Of a stretch of DNA of 64,000 nucleotides, positions 1-7,825 are shown one piece after another. This DNA is from Kineosporiaceae bacterium SCSIO 59966. GTDB taxonomy: Bacteria; Actinomycetota; Actinomycetes; Actinomycetales; SCSIO-59966. Where the stretch lies: positions 2,914,001 to 2,978,000 of the forward strand of contig CP052876.1 of NCBI GenBank assembly GCA_020881835.1, in the 5' to 3' direction. The position numbers and the translations under genes were made by a program. Positions within the stretch are counted from its first letter, which is position 1. Each line of letters starts with the position of its first letter. A model generated the notes under the pieces. The model was not told the origin of the DNA. It saw nothing but the letters and a program-made list of their open reading frames with translations, and did no database searches.

Positions 1-1
1 G

Positions 2-802
2 AAGGCGTACGCCGAGGGTCTGCGTGCCCTCGTGCTGTTCACTGCCACCCAGCAGGACGTCGTCGACCGGGCGCTGCACACGGCCGGTAACGAGGAGTTC
101 GAGCCCGGCAGCCCCGAGGACATGGCGGTGCGGGTCAACGACCTGCTGCTGCCCCTCGTCAAGGGCGTCGGGTCCGAGCGGGCGTGGGTGCTGCTCGGCA
201 CGGAGAGCCTGCAGACCCTCGGCGGCTCCGGGTTCCTCCAGGACTACCCGATCGAGCAGTACGTCCGCGACGCCAAGATCGACACTCTGTACGAGGGCAC
301 GACCGCGATCCAGGGGATGGACTTCTTCTTCCGCAAGATCGTGCGGGACAAGGGCACGGCGCTGGGACACCTCGCCGCGCAGATCCAGGACTTCATCAAG
401 GGTGACGGCGGCAGCGGCGAGCTGGCCCGCGAGCGCGAGCTGCTCGCCCAGGCACTGGAGGACACCCAGGGCATCGTCGGCTACATGGTCGGCCAGCTCA
501 TGGCGTCCGACCCGCGGGCCGAGGGCGGCGACCCGCGCAACGTCTACAAGGTCGGTCAGAACACCACCCGGCTGCTCATGGCCGCCGGCGACGTCGTCGT
601 CGGCTGGTTGCTGCTGCGCCAGGCCGAGGTGGCGCTCGCGGCGCTGCCGGGCGCGTCGGCGCAGGACCGGCAGTTCTACGAGGGCAAGGTGGCCGCCGCC
701 CGGTTCTTCGCCCGGACGGTGCTGCCGCGGATCACGTCCGACCGCGCCGTCGCCGAGGGCACCGACAACTTCCTCATGGACGTCGACGAGTCCGCCTTCT
801 GA
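2..802 (+). CDS. acyl-CoA dehydrogenase, C-terminal part (5' end outside window)
   Basis: The frame is open from base 2, so only the last 266 residues are present. Proteins of this type run to about 600 residues. It should oxidise an acyl-CoA to the 2-enoyl-CoA with FAD, passing electrons to ETF, in fatty-acid or related acyl-CoA breakdown. The segment [19 protein letters not shown] carries the YEGT motif whose Glu is the catalytic base of the family. The tail after it matches the extra C-terminal domain of the long acyl-CoA dehydrogenases. Substrate chain length cannot be read from this part. The gene ends just before a repeat block. Confidence 0.9.
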   Translation, partial: KAYAEGLRALVLFTATQQDVVDRALHTAGNEEFEPGSPEDMAVRVNDLLLPLVKGVGSERAWVLLGTESLQTLGGSGFLQDYPIEQYVRDAKIDTLYEGTTAIQGMDFFFRKIVRDKGTALGHLAAQIQDFIKGDGGSGELARERELLAQALEDTQGIVGYMVGQLMASDPRAEGGDPRNVYKVGQNTTRLLMAAGDVVVGWLLLRQAEVALAALPGASAQDRQFYEGKVAAARFFARTVLPRITSDRAVAEGTDNFLMDVDESAF

Positions 803-816
803 CCCCTCCTAAATCG

Positions 817-1060
817 GTGATCATGCAATCCCGCCACCCTCACACCACCTGCCCGTGATCATGCAATCCCGCCACCCTCGTCATGCCTCCTGTCCGTGAT
901 CATGCAATCCCGCCACCTTCGCCGCGGGTGACGGGAATGCATGATCACGGGCGTGTCGCAGAATGCTGGGTTCGTCACACCCTTTGCGGCGTGTCGTGCC
1001 GCCAACCCAGCATTCTGCGAACGGGCGGCAGGGGCACAGGTAGCGGGACTGCATGATCAC
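817..1060. repeat. intergenic repeat block: A-A-A, inverted A, hairpin B, inverted A
   Basis: This block fills most of the roughly 400-base gap between the acyl-CoA dehydrogenase and the HesB-like gene. Forward copies of module A (core TGATCATGCARTCCCGCCAC) lie at 817-840, 855-878 and 896-919. Diverged inverted copies lie at 930-949 and 1043-1060. Module B is a hairpin with 16-base perfect arms at 957-972 and 1004-1019 around CAGAATGCTGG. The rest of the gap (1061-1204) shows no gene. Function is unknown; the hairpin could end transcription. Confidence 0.85.
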
Positions 1061-1204
1061 GAAGAGGGGATTTTCGACTGATCACCCACGGGGTTGTCGA
1101 CTCGATGACCAGGGGTGGGTTGACGGGGTGGGGCGGGGACGTGGCACGGTGGAGGCGCAAGGACTGGCCCGCACGGGCCCCGTCGACTGCGAATCGGAGC
1201 GACC

Positions 1205-1483
1205 ATGCTCACCCTCACCCCGAGCGCCCAGACCCTCGTCCGTGACCTGACTGCTCAGCCGGAGGTGCCGGACGGTGCCGGACTGCGCATCGCGCCCGCC
1301 CCGACGCCGGGGCAGCTCCAGGTCTCCATCACCCCTGCGCCAGAACCCGGCGACGAGGTCGTCGACAACGACGGCGCGCGGGTCTTCGTCGACCCGCAGA
1401 CCGCTGAGCTGCTCGCCGACAGCACCCTGGACGCCCAGCAGGGCTCCGACGGACCCTCGTTCCTGCTGACCCAGGGCGGCTGA
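1205..1483 (+). CDS. HesB/IscA-fold protein lacking the Fe-S cysteines
   Basis: A 92-residue protein with the beta-rich fold of the HesB/IscA family (segments GLRIAP and ARVFVDPQTAELL align with the core). Real A-type Fe-S carriers bind the cluster with three cysteines. This protein has no cysteine at all, so it probably does not carry a cluster. Cys-less relatives are common in actinobacteria and often mis-annotated as Fe-S assembly protein or adhesin. The ATG at 1205 has a GGAGC ribosome-binding site 4 bases upstream. It stands alone between a repeat block and a small membrane protein. Confidence 0.75.
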   Translation: MLTLTPSAQTLVRDLTAQPEVPDGAGLRIAPAPTPGQLQVSITPAPEPGDEVVDNDGARVFVDPQTAELLADSTLDAQQGSDGPSFLLTQGG

Positions 1484-1599
1484 CCCTCCGGCTGACTCGG
1501 GGCGGCTGACCCGCCACCTCGAGTTGCGGTCCCGCGGTGGCCGCGGGTCAATGGCCACCGCGTACGGGCCGTCCGGGCCCGTGGACACCGGAGGTAGGC

Positions 1600-1827
1600 A
1601 TGGGAATCGGCGTCAGCATCTTCCTGCTCGCCCTGGGCCTCATCCTGGCCCTGGCGGTCGAGATCGAGGTCGCGGGCATCGACATCCAGGTCGTCGGCTG
1701 GATCCTCGTCGTCGTCGGCCTCGTCGGTCTCGTCATGACTGCCTTCGTGTGGGGCCCGCGCCGGCGCGAGACCCGCGGGCAGGTCGTCGAGGAGCGCCGC
1801 ACGTACGACGACCGCCCGCCGGTCTGA
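1600..1827 (+). CDS. DUF6458-type small membrane protein
   Basis: A 75-residue protein starting MGIGVSIFLLALG, with two hydrophobic segments (about residues 3-23 and 28-48) joined by an acidic turn and followed by a charged tail ending in DDRPPV. This is the layout of the DUF6458 family of short actinobacterial membrane proteins of unknown role. I chose the ATG at 1600 because GGAGGT lies at the right distance; longer in-frame versions would add a non-hydrophobic Arg/Pro leader. A strong hairpin follows the gene. Confidence 0.7.
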   Translation: MGIGVSIFLLALGLILALAVEIEVAGIDIQVVGWILVVVGLVGLVMTAFVWGPRRRETRGQVVEERRTYDDRPPV

Positions 1828-1886
1828 CCGGCGGCCACAAGAACCCAGAGCGGCACCCGGGGGAAGGCACCCGGGGCAGCACCGTC

Positions 1887-1922
1887 GACGGGCTGTGAGG
1901 CGGCCTAGCCTCACAGCCCGTC
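1887..1922. terminator. bidirectional hairpin between convergent genes
   Basis: Perfect 14-base inverted repeat (1887-1900 and 1909-1922, arm GACGGGCTGTGAGG) with an 8-base loop. It lies between the DUF6458 gene and the convergent ligD gene, and its right arm includes the ligD stop codon. There is no T-run, which is usual for actinobacterial terminators. Confidence 0.7.
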
Positions 1923-2858
1923 GGCGTCTGCGCGTTCGACGAGCGGACCCAGGTCGTGGTGGACGTCGTCCAGCCGGGCCATCGGGTCACCGCGCCGGGC
2001 CAGCAGGGCCGGGACGCTGGCCATCGTCAGCTCGTCGGGGTCGGCGTCGGCCAGCTCCGCCCAGGTCAGCGGGGTGGAGACGGTGGCCCGCGCGGTGCGG
2101 CGGACCGAGTAGGCGCTGGCGATCGTCCGGTCCCGGGCGTTCTGGTTGTAGTCCACGAACACCACGCCGTCCGGGCGGTCCGCCGTCCACCACTGCGTCG
2201 TCACCGCGGCCGGCTCCCGCCGCTCGATCTCGCGGGCCAGGGCCAGCGCCGCCCGCCGCACCTCCTGGTGCCCCCAGCGTGGCTGGATCCGCACGTACAC
2301 GTGAACGCCGCGCCCACCGGACGTCTTCGGGAACCCCGCCATCCCGAGCTCGTCGAGCAGCGGCCGCACGTGCTCGAGGGCGACGTGCCGGGCCTCGCTG
2401 AACCCGGCCCCGGGCTGCGGGTCGAGGTCGATCCGCAGCTCGTCGGGGTGCTCGGTGTCGGCGCACCGCGACGGCCACGGGTGAAAGGTCACGGCGCCGG
2501 ACGTGGCCGCCCACACCACGGCAGCGGCCGAGTCGACGGCCAGGGCGTCGGCGTGCCGCCCGGACGGGAACGACACCCGGCAGGTGTGCACGTAGCCGGG
2601 GGCGTGCCGCGGCACCCGCTTCTGGTAGATCTCCTCGCCGTCGATGCCGTCGGGGAATCGCTGCAGGTACGTCGGCCTGTTGCGCAACGCGGTGACGATG
2701 GCGCCCTGCTCGGCGACCGCGCGGTAGTACTCGGCCAGGTGCCGCTTCGTGCCGCCGGCGGCGCCCAGCGCCGGGAAGTACACCTTGTCGGGGTTGGTCA
2801 GCCGGACGGCGACCCCGTCGACGTCCAGATCCTCCGCGGTGGCGGCCATGGCGGCCAT
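1911..2858 (-). CDS. ligD: LigD-type NHEJ polymerase domain protein (primase-polymerase)
   Basis: A 315-residue stand-alone polymerase domain of bacterial LigD, the archaeo-eukaryotic primase-like enzyme that fills gaps and adds ribonucleotides during non-homologous end joining. Visible active-site elements are the metal-binding pair in RIDLDPQPG, the SGGRGVHVYV nucleotide-binding strand, and the third acidic residue in VFVDYNQNARD. No ligase or 3'-phosphoesterase domain is attached, and no ku gene lies in the window. The domains are probably encoded separately, as in many actinobacteria. ATG at 2858 has GGAG upstream; ATG at 2849 is an alternative. It starts 12 bases after the NHL gene, so the two are likely cotranscribed. 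Confidence 0.88.
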   Translation of the reverse strand: MAAMAATAEDLDVDGVAVRLTNPDKVYFPALGAAGGTKRHLAEYYRAVAEQGAIVTALRNRPTYLQRFPDGIDGEEIYQKRVPRHAPGYVHTCRVSFPSGRHADALAVDSAAAVVWAATSGAVTFHPWPSRCADTEHPDELRIDLDPQPGAGFSEARHVALEHVRPLLDELGMAGFPKTSGGRGVHVYVRIQPRWGHQEVRRAALALAREIERREPAAVTTQWWTADRPDGVVFVDYNQNARDRTIASAYSVRRTARATVSTPLTWAELADADPDELTMASVPALLARRGDPMARLDDVHHDLGPLVERADADGL

Positions 2859-2870
2859 CGTGCTCCGGCG

Positions 2871-4733
2871 TCAGACCCCGCGCAGGTCGAGGACGAGCTC
2901 GTCGTCCAGACCGTCGATACCGTCGACGACCCGCACCGGGATCCCCCAGTCCTGCTGGTACAGGTGGCAGGCGGCGTGCTCGGGCACCTCCCCGGTCTCG
3001 GGGTCGCCGTCGCAGGCGGCCGCCTGGACGCTGACGTGCAGCACCCCGGCCGGGACGTCGCCGGCGAGCTCGAGGTCCCGGCTCAGTCCGGACGCCGAGC
3101 CGGCGCCCGCCAGCAGCAGCCCGGGCGGGCTGGCCGACACGACGAGGCGGGTCGGGTCGCCCCACCGGTCGTCGAGCTTCTGCCCGGTCGGCGGGGTGAA
3201 CGCGACCCGCAGCGCGAGCCGGCCGGGTGCGACGTCCTGCTCGGGACGGGCGGTGCGCCGGGCGACGCCGTCCACCTGCTGGGCCTGCGCCGGGACGGCG
3301 ACACGCACCAGCCGGTGGGCGGCGGACTCGACGACGACGAGGGTCGCGCCGTCCGGGTCGACGAGGACGTCGCTGGGCTCGGCGAGGTCCCGGGCGAGCG
3401 TGGTGACGGTGCGGGTGGCCGGGTCGTAGCGACGGACGGCGCCGTTGTAGGTGTCGGCGACGGCGACCGAGCCGTCGGGCAGCACCGCGACGCCGAGCGG
3501 GTGCTGCAGCAGCGCGTCGTCGGCGGGGCCGTCGCGGTGGCCGAAGTCGAACAGCCCGGTGCCGACCGCGGTGCCGACGTCGTAGCCGTCGGCGCCGCGG
3601 ACCAGCCAGCGCAGCGCCGAGGTCTCGGAGTCGGCGAGCCACAGCCGTCGGCCGTCCGGGTCCGCGGCCAGGCCGGAGGTCTGGGCGAACCACGCGTCGT
3701 GCGCGGCGCCGTCCCGCAGTCCCTCGGCGGTGGTGCCGGCGAGCACCTCGACGGTGCCGGCGTCGGGGTCGAACGCCCACAGCTGGTGGACTCCCGCCAT
3801 GGCGACGACGACGCGCCCGTCGAACCACGCGACGTCCCACGGGGTCGACAAATCCTGCTCCAGGGCCGGCCCGCCGCCGCCGCGACGACGCAGCTGCTCG
3901 CCGGTGCCGGCGACGGTGCGGACCGTCCCGTCGGCGAGCCGGACGCCGCGAAGGGCGTGGTTCACGGCGTCGGCGACCACGACGTCGTAGCCGACCCGGC
4001 CGGCGACGTCCGGAGGCAGGACGGCGAGCCCCTGCGGCTCGCTGAACGCGGCGACGTCCGCGGCGCCGTCGACGAGGCCCCGCCGGCCCGAGCCGATCCG
4101 GCGCCGCTCGGTCTCCAGGTCGTCGTCGAGCTCGACGAGCTGGTGGTGCGCGGTGTCGGAGACGAGCAGTCCACCGTCGGGCAGCCGGACCACCTTGCCC
4201 GGGAACCGCAGCGCGGTCCGCGGCGGCGGGGGCGGCACGTAGGGGGCGTCGCCGCGGCGCAGGGTGCCCTTCGTCTCGTGCTCGGCGACGAGCTCGTCGA
4301 GCAGCACCCGCAGCCCGTGCGCGTGGCCCTCGCCGGAGAGCTGGGCGACGACGTAGCCCTCCGGGTCGACGACGGCCAGCGTGGGCCAGGCCCGGGCGGC
4401 GTAGGCCCGCCAGGTGACCAGCTCGGGGTCGTCGAGGACCGGGTGGTGGACGGCGTAGCGCTCGACCGCGGCGGCCAGGGCGTCCGGGTCGGCCTCGTGG
4501 GCGAACTTCGGGGAGTGCACCCCGACGGTCACCAGGACGTCGGCGTACTCGCGTTCCAGCGGGCGCAGCTCGTCCAGGACGTGCAGGCAGTTGACGCAGC
4601 AGAAGGTCCAGAAGTCGAGCAGCACGATCCGGCCGCGGAGCGCGGCGAGGGTCAGCGGCTCGCCGCCGGTGTTGAGCCAGGCCCGGCCGGTGAGCTCGGG
4701 GGCGCGGACGCGCGGTCGTCGAGCAGCGGTCAC
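2871..4733 (-). CDS. thioredoxin-like protein with NHL-repeat beta-propeller
   Basis: A 620-residue protein. Residues about 10-165 form a redoxin/thioredoxin-like domain with a CxxC pair at Cys46 and Cys49 (FCCVNC). The rest is an NHL-repeat propeller, seen as repeated ..GVAVLPDGSVAVADTYNGAVRR.. type units. The combination matches the NHLRC2-like family. A thiol-disulfide role is likely, but the partner is unknown. There is no signal peptide. The open frame extends upstream into galE; GTG at 4733 is preferred because the extra leader is Arg/Ser-rich and would overlap galE. It lies 46 bases after galE and 12 before ligD. Confidence 0.85.
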   Translation of the reverse strand: MTAARRPRVRAPELTGRAWLNTGGEPLTLAALRGRIVLLDFWTFCCVNCLHVLDELRPLEREYADVLVTVGVHSPKFAHEADPDALAAAVERYAVHHPVLDDPELVTWRAYAARAWPTLAVVDPEGYVVAQLSGEGHAHGLRVLLDELVAEHETKGTLRRGDAPYVPPPPPRTALRFPGKVVRLPDGGLLVSDTAHHQLVELDDDLETERRRIGSGRRGLVDGAADVAAFSEPQGLAVLPPDVAGRVGYDVVVADAVNHALRGVRLADGTVRTVAGTGEQLRRRGGGGPALEQDLSTPWDVAWFDGRVVVAMAGVHQLWAFDPDAGTVEVLAGTTAEGLRDGAAHDAWFAQTSGLAADPDGRRLWLADSETSALRWLVRGADGYDVGTAVGTGLFDFGHRDGPADDALLQHPLGVAVLPDGSVAVADTYNGAVRRYDPATRTVTTLARDLAEPSDVLVDPDGATLVVVESAAHRLVRVAVPAQAQQVDGVARRTARPEQDVAPGRLALRVAFTPPTGQKLDDRWGDPTRLVVSASPPGLLLAGAGSASGLSRDLELAGDVPAGVLHVSVQAAACDGDPETGEVPEHAACHLYQQDWGIPVRVVDGIDGLDDELVLDLRGV

Positions 4734-4779
4734 CCCCCGATTCTCCCCGGCGTCGCCGACAGGTCCGCCGGCGGCCAGC

Positions 4780-5733
4780 TCAGTCGGGATCCGACCGGAC
4801 GAGCTCCCACGCGTCCGACACCATCGCCGCGAGCTGGCGCTCCGGCGTCCAGCCGAGGTCGCGCCGAGCGCGCTCGCTGGAGGCGACCAGGACCGGCGGG
4901 TCACCGGGCCGTCTCGGCGCGACCTCGACCGGTACCGGGTGGCCGGTGACCTCGCGCACCACGTCGACGACCTGGCGCACCGAGAACCCTGCCCCGTTGC
5001 CGAGGTTGTAGACCAGGTGCTGCCCGGGCTGCGGGGCCTCCAGCGCGAGCAGGTGCGCCCGGGACAGGTCGGCGACGTGGATGTAGTCCCGCACGCACGT
5101 GCCGTCCGGCGTCGGGTAGTCGTCGCCGTAGATCGACAGTCGTTCCCGGCGTCCGGCGGCCACCTGCAGTGCGATCGGGATCAGGTGCGTCTCCGTGGCG
5201 TGGCGCTCGCCGAACCGGCGCCAGGCCCCGGCGACGTTGAAGTACCGCAGGCTCACCGCCGCGAGGCCGTAGGCGGTCGCCTCGCCGCTGAGCATGTGGT
5301 CCACGGCGAGCTTGGAGGCGCCGTAGGGGTTGGTCGGCGCAGCCGGCTCGCTCTCCTCGACCGGCACGTGCTGCGGGACGCCGTACGTGGCCGCCGTGGA
5401 GGAGAAGACGATCCTGCGGACGCCGCGCACGCGCATCGCGTCCAGGAGCAGACGGGTCCCGACGACATTGGTGTGCCAGTAGAGGTCGGGCCGCTGCACG
5501 GACTCACCGACCAGCGACTTGCCGGCGAAGTGCAGGACGGCGTCGACGCCCCGGTCGAGGGCCTCGCCGGGGTCGGCGACACTGCCCACGACGAGCTCGG
5601 CACCAGCCGGCACGGCGTCCGCATGGCCCGTGGACAGGTCGTCGAGCACGACGACGTCGTGACCGGCCTCGAGCAGCTGGGCGGCCACGACGCTGCCGAT
5701 GTACCCCGCCCCTCCGGTGACCAGAAGTCTCAT
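4780..5733 (-). CDS. galE: UDP-glucose 4-epimerase
   Basis: A 317-residue short-chain dehydrogenase that interconverts UDP-glucose and UDP-galactose with bound NAD. The N-terminal Rossmann motif TGGAGYIG starts at residue 6. The catalytic YxxxK is in YGASKLAVD, and the Ser/Thr of the triad is in FSSTAATYG. The late segment NLGNGAGFSVRQVV is typical of GalE. Length is slightly short but within the family. No other Leloir genes are adjacent, so it probably supplies UDP-galactose for cell-surface glycans. The ATG at 5733 begins MRLLVTGG. Confidence 0.92.
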   Translation of the reverse strand: MRLLVTGGAGYIGSVVAAQLLEAGHDVVVLDDLSTGHADAVPAGAELVVGSVADPGEALDRGVDAVLHFAGKSLVGESVQRPDLYWHTNVVGTRLLLDAMRVRGVRRIVFSSTAATYGVPQHVPVEESEPAAPTNPYGASKLAVDHMLSGEATAYGLAAVSLRYFNVAGAWRRFGERHATETHLIPIALQVAAGRRERLSIYGDDYPTPDGTCVRDYIHVADLSRAHLLALEAPQPGQHLVYNLGNGAGFSVRQVVDVVREVTGHPVPVEVAPRRPGDPPVLVASSERARRDLGWTPERQLAAMVSDAWELVRSDPD

Positions 5734-5767
5734 CGGTCAGTCCCTGCCGCGGGAGGTCAGCAGTGCC

Positions 5768-7825
5768 TCAGCCGAGCATCTCCGGCCGCTGCCACTCCTG
5801 ACCGAGCACGTGGTGGCCGAGGAATGCGAACACCGTCTCGTACCAGACCTTGGCGTGGTTCGGCGTGAGCACCCAGTGGTTCTCGTCGGGGAAGTACAGG
5901 AACTTGTGCGGGCTGCGGCCCTCCGGGTCCTCGGAGCGGGACACCAGGTCCCACCACAGCCGCAGGCCCTCCCCGATCGGGACCCGGTAGTCCCTGTCGC
6001 CGTGGACGACGAGCACGGGGGTGGTGATCTGGTCGGCGAACCGGTGCGGGGAGTTGGCCAGGGCCATCTCCTCGGTCATCTCACGCTTCCAGTAGTACGC
6101 CGCGTCCGTGGTCGGCCCGAACTGGTCGAGGGCCCACAGCGACGCGTGCGTGACGATCGCGCGGAACCGGTCGGTGTGGCCGGCGACCCAGTTCGCCATG
6201 TAGCCGCCGAAGGAGCCACCCATCGCCGCGGTACGGGTCTCGTCGACGTCGTCGCGGGCCTCGGCGGCGTCGGTGACGGCGAGCAGGTCGGTGTACGGGG
6301 CGGCGCCCCAGGCGCCCCAGCCGCGGCGGACGAACTCGACGCCGTAGCCGGTGGACAGCGCCGGGTCGGGCAGCAGGACGGCGTAGCCGCGGGCGACCGC
6401 GAGCCACGGGTTCCACCGCCAGGACCACGCGTTCCACGACCCGAGCGGGCCGCCGTGGATCCACAGCAGCAGCGGGGCCGGCTCCGACGCCGACGCCCCG
6501 TCCGGCAGGGCGAGCCACGCCCGCAGCGGGGTGCCGTCCTCCGCGGTCGTGGTGACCTCCTCGACCCGCCCGGGCAGCGTGGGCGCCGGTGCCGGGCCGC
6601 GCAGCGCCTCCGGCTGCGCCGGCGCCGCGGAGCCGGCGTCCAGGGGGACCCGGACCGGCGCGGCCGGCGCGTCGACCGCGGAGCGCAGGGCGTACACCCA
6701 CCGCCCGTCGGGGGAGACCCGCGGGTCGCTGTACGCGCCGTCGTCCGCGGTGAGCCGAGTGACCTCGCCGGTGGCGACGTCGACGCGGAACAGCGGGGCG
6801 CGGCCCTGGTCGTCGGCGACCGCGACGAGCGCGGAGCCGTCGGGCGTCCACTGCGCCGAGTGCGGCCAGCGGTCCCACTCCTGAGTCAGCGCCCGCACCT
6901 CGCCGCCAGCGAGCGGGACGACGGCGAGCCAGCTGTCGGGCGGCACGTCAGGTGTCGAGCGGCGGTGCGCGACCACCGCGACGTGCCGGCCGTCCGGGGA
7001 CACCACGGGGTCGACGTACTCGACGTCCGGGTCGTCGCACAGCACCCGCCGCTGCCCGGTGGCCACGTCGAGAGCGACGACCGTGGACCTCTCCGAGCCA
7101 CGCGCCTCGGGGACGGTCCACGTGCTGACGACGGTCGCGCCGTCCGGGGTGACGTCCCAGGACGCCTCGGCCTGCAGGGCGCGGCCGGCGTGACCGGTGA
7201 GGTCGCGCAGCTCGAGCCGCTCGTCACCGGTGGCAAGGTCCGCGGGCAGCTCCGCGGTGAACAACCGGGGCCGGTCGGGGCCGAGGTCGTGGTCCCAGTA
7301 CCGCACCGGGTACTCCTCGTGCAGGACGGCGGAGACCTTCGCGTCCTTGCGGTTCTTGCGGGCCTTCTGCTCCGACTCGGCGTCGGTGGCCGACGGCAGC
7401 GTGGAGGAGGCCAGGACGACGGTGCCGGCCTCGCGGGCCACCCGGACGCCGCCGACCCCGCCGGGACGGGTCGCCACCACCCGGGCGTCACCGCCGCCGG
7501 CGGGCTGCAGCCACAGGGCCGGCACCTCGTCGTCCCCGTCGTCCTGCGGTTCGGCGTCCGGACGGGCGGAGACGAACAGCAGGTCCCCGGACGGCGTGAA
7601 CGCCGCCCCGGACTCGCCCTTGGCGCTGCGGGTGAGCCGGCGGGCCGGCCGCTCGCCGTCCGGGTCGACCTCCCACAGCCCGGTGACGTACCGGGTCCGC
7701 TTGCGGTCGAGGGTGGCGACGCCGACGACGACGCGTCGCCCGTCCGGTGACAGCGCAAGGCCACTGACCCGAGGCAGGGCGACGTAGTCGTCGAGGCTGG
7801 CGAAGGGGTGCTCTGCGGGACTCAC
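5768..7825 (-). CDS. S9 family peptidase (prolyl oligopeptidase / acylaminoacyl peptidase type)
   Basis: A 685-residue serine peptidase that should cleave short peptides in the cytoplasm. The first 400 or so residues form a beta-propeller with WD40/TolB-like PDG repeats that restricts access to large substrates. The C-terminal part is an alpha/beta hydrolase. The nucleophile is Ser538 in GGSFGGYMANW, the Asp lies in VVHGDRDYRVP, and the His in DENHW. No signal peptide is seen. The GTG start overlaps the stop of the copD-ctaG gene by 4 bases, so translation is probably coupled. Precise specificity cannot be told from sequence. Confidence 0.9.
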   Translation of the reverse strand: MSPAEHPFASLDDYVALPRVSGLALSPDGRRVVVGVATLDRKRTRYVTGLWEVDPDGERPARRLTRSAKGESGAAFTPSGDLLFVSARPDAEPQDDGDDEVPALWLQPAGGGDARVVATRPGGVGGVRVAREAGTVVLASSTLPSATDAESEQKARKNRKDAKVSAVLHEEYPVRYWDHDLGPDRPRLFTAELPADLATGDERLELRDLTGHAGRALQAEASWDVTPDGATVVSTWTVPEARGSERSTVVALDVATGQRRVLCDDPDVEYVDPVVSPDGRHVAVVAHRRSTPDVPPDSWLAVVPLAGGEVRALTQEWDRWPHSAQWTPDGSALVAVADDQGRAPLFRVDVATGEVTRLTADDGAYSDPRVSPDGRWVYALRSAVDAPAAPVRVPLDAGSAAPAQPEALRGPAPAPTLPGRVEEVTTTAEDGTPLRAWLALPDGASASEPAPLLLWIHGGPLGSWNAWSWRWNPWLAVARGYAVLLPDPALSTGYGVEFVRRGWGAWGAAPYTDLLAVTDAAEARDDVDETRTAAMGGSFGGYMANWVAGHTDRFRAIVTHASLWALDQFGPTTDAAYYWKREMTEEMALANSPHRFADQITTPVLVVHGDRDYRVPIGEGLRLWWDLVSRSEDPEGRSPHKFLYFPDENHWVLTPNHAKVWYETVFAFLGHHVLGQEWQRPEMLG

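Noticed and set aside
1205-1483. Fe-S cluster carrier IscA/ErpA
   Set aside because: The fold matches, but the protein has no cysteine and so cannot bind a cluster in the usual way.
1956-4949. Plus-strand open frame of nearly 1000 codons
   Set aside because: It is antisense to ligD, the NHL gene and part of galE. Its protein is a low-complexity Gly/Arg/Val pattern from GC-rich codon positions.
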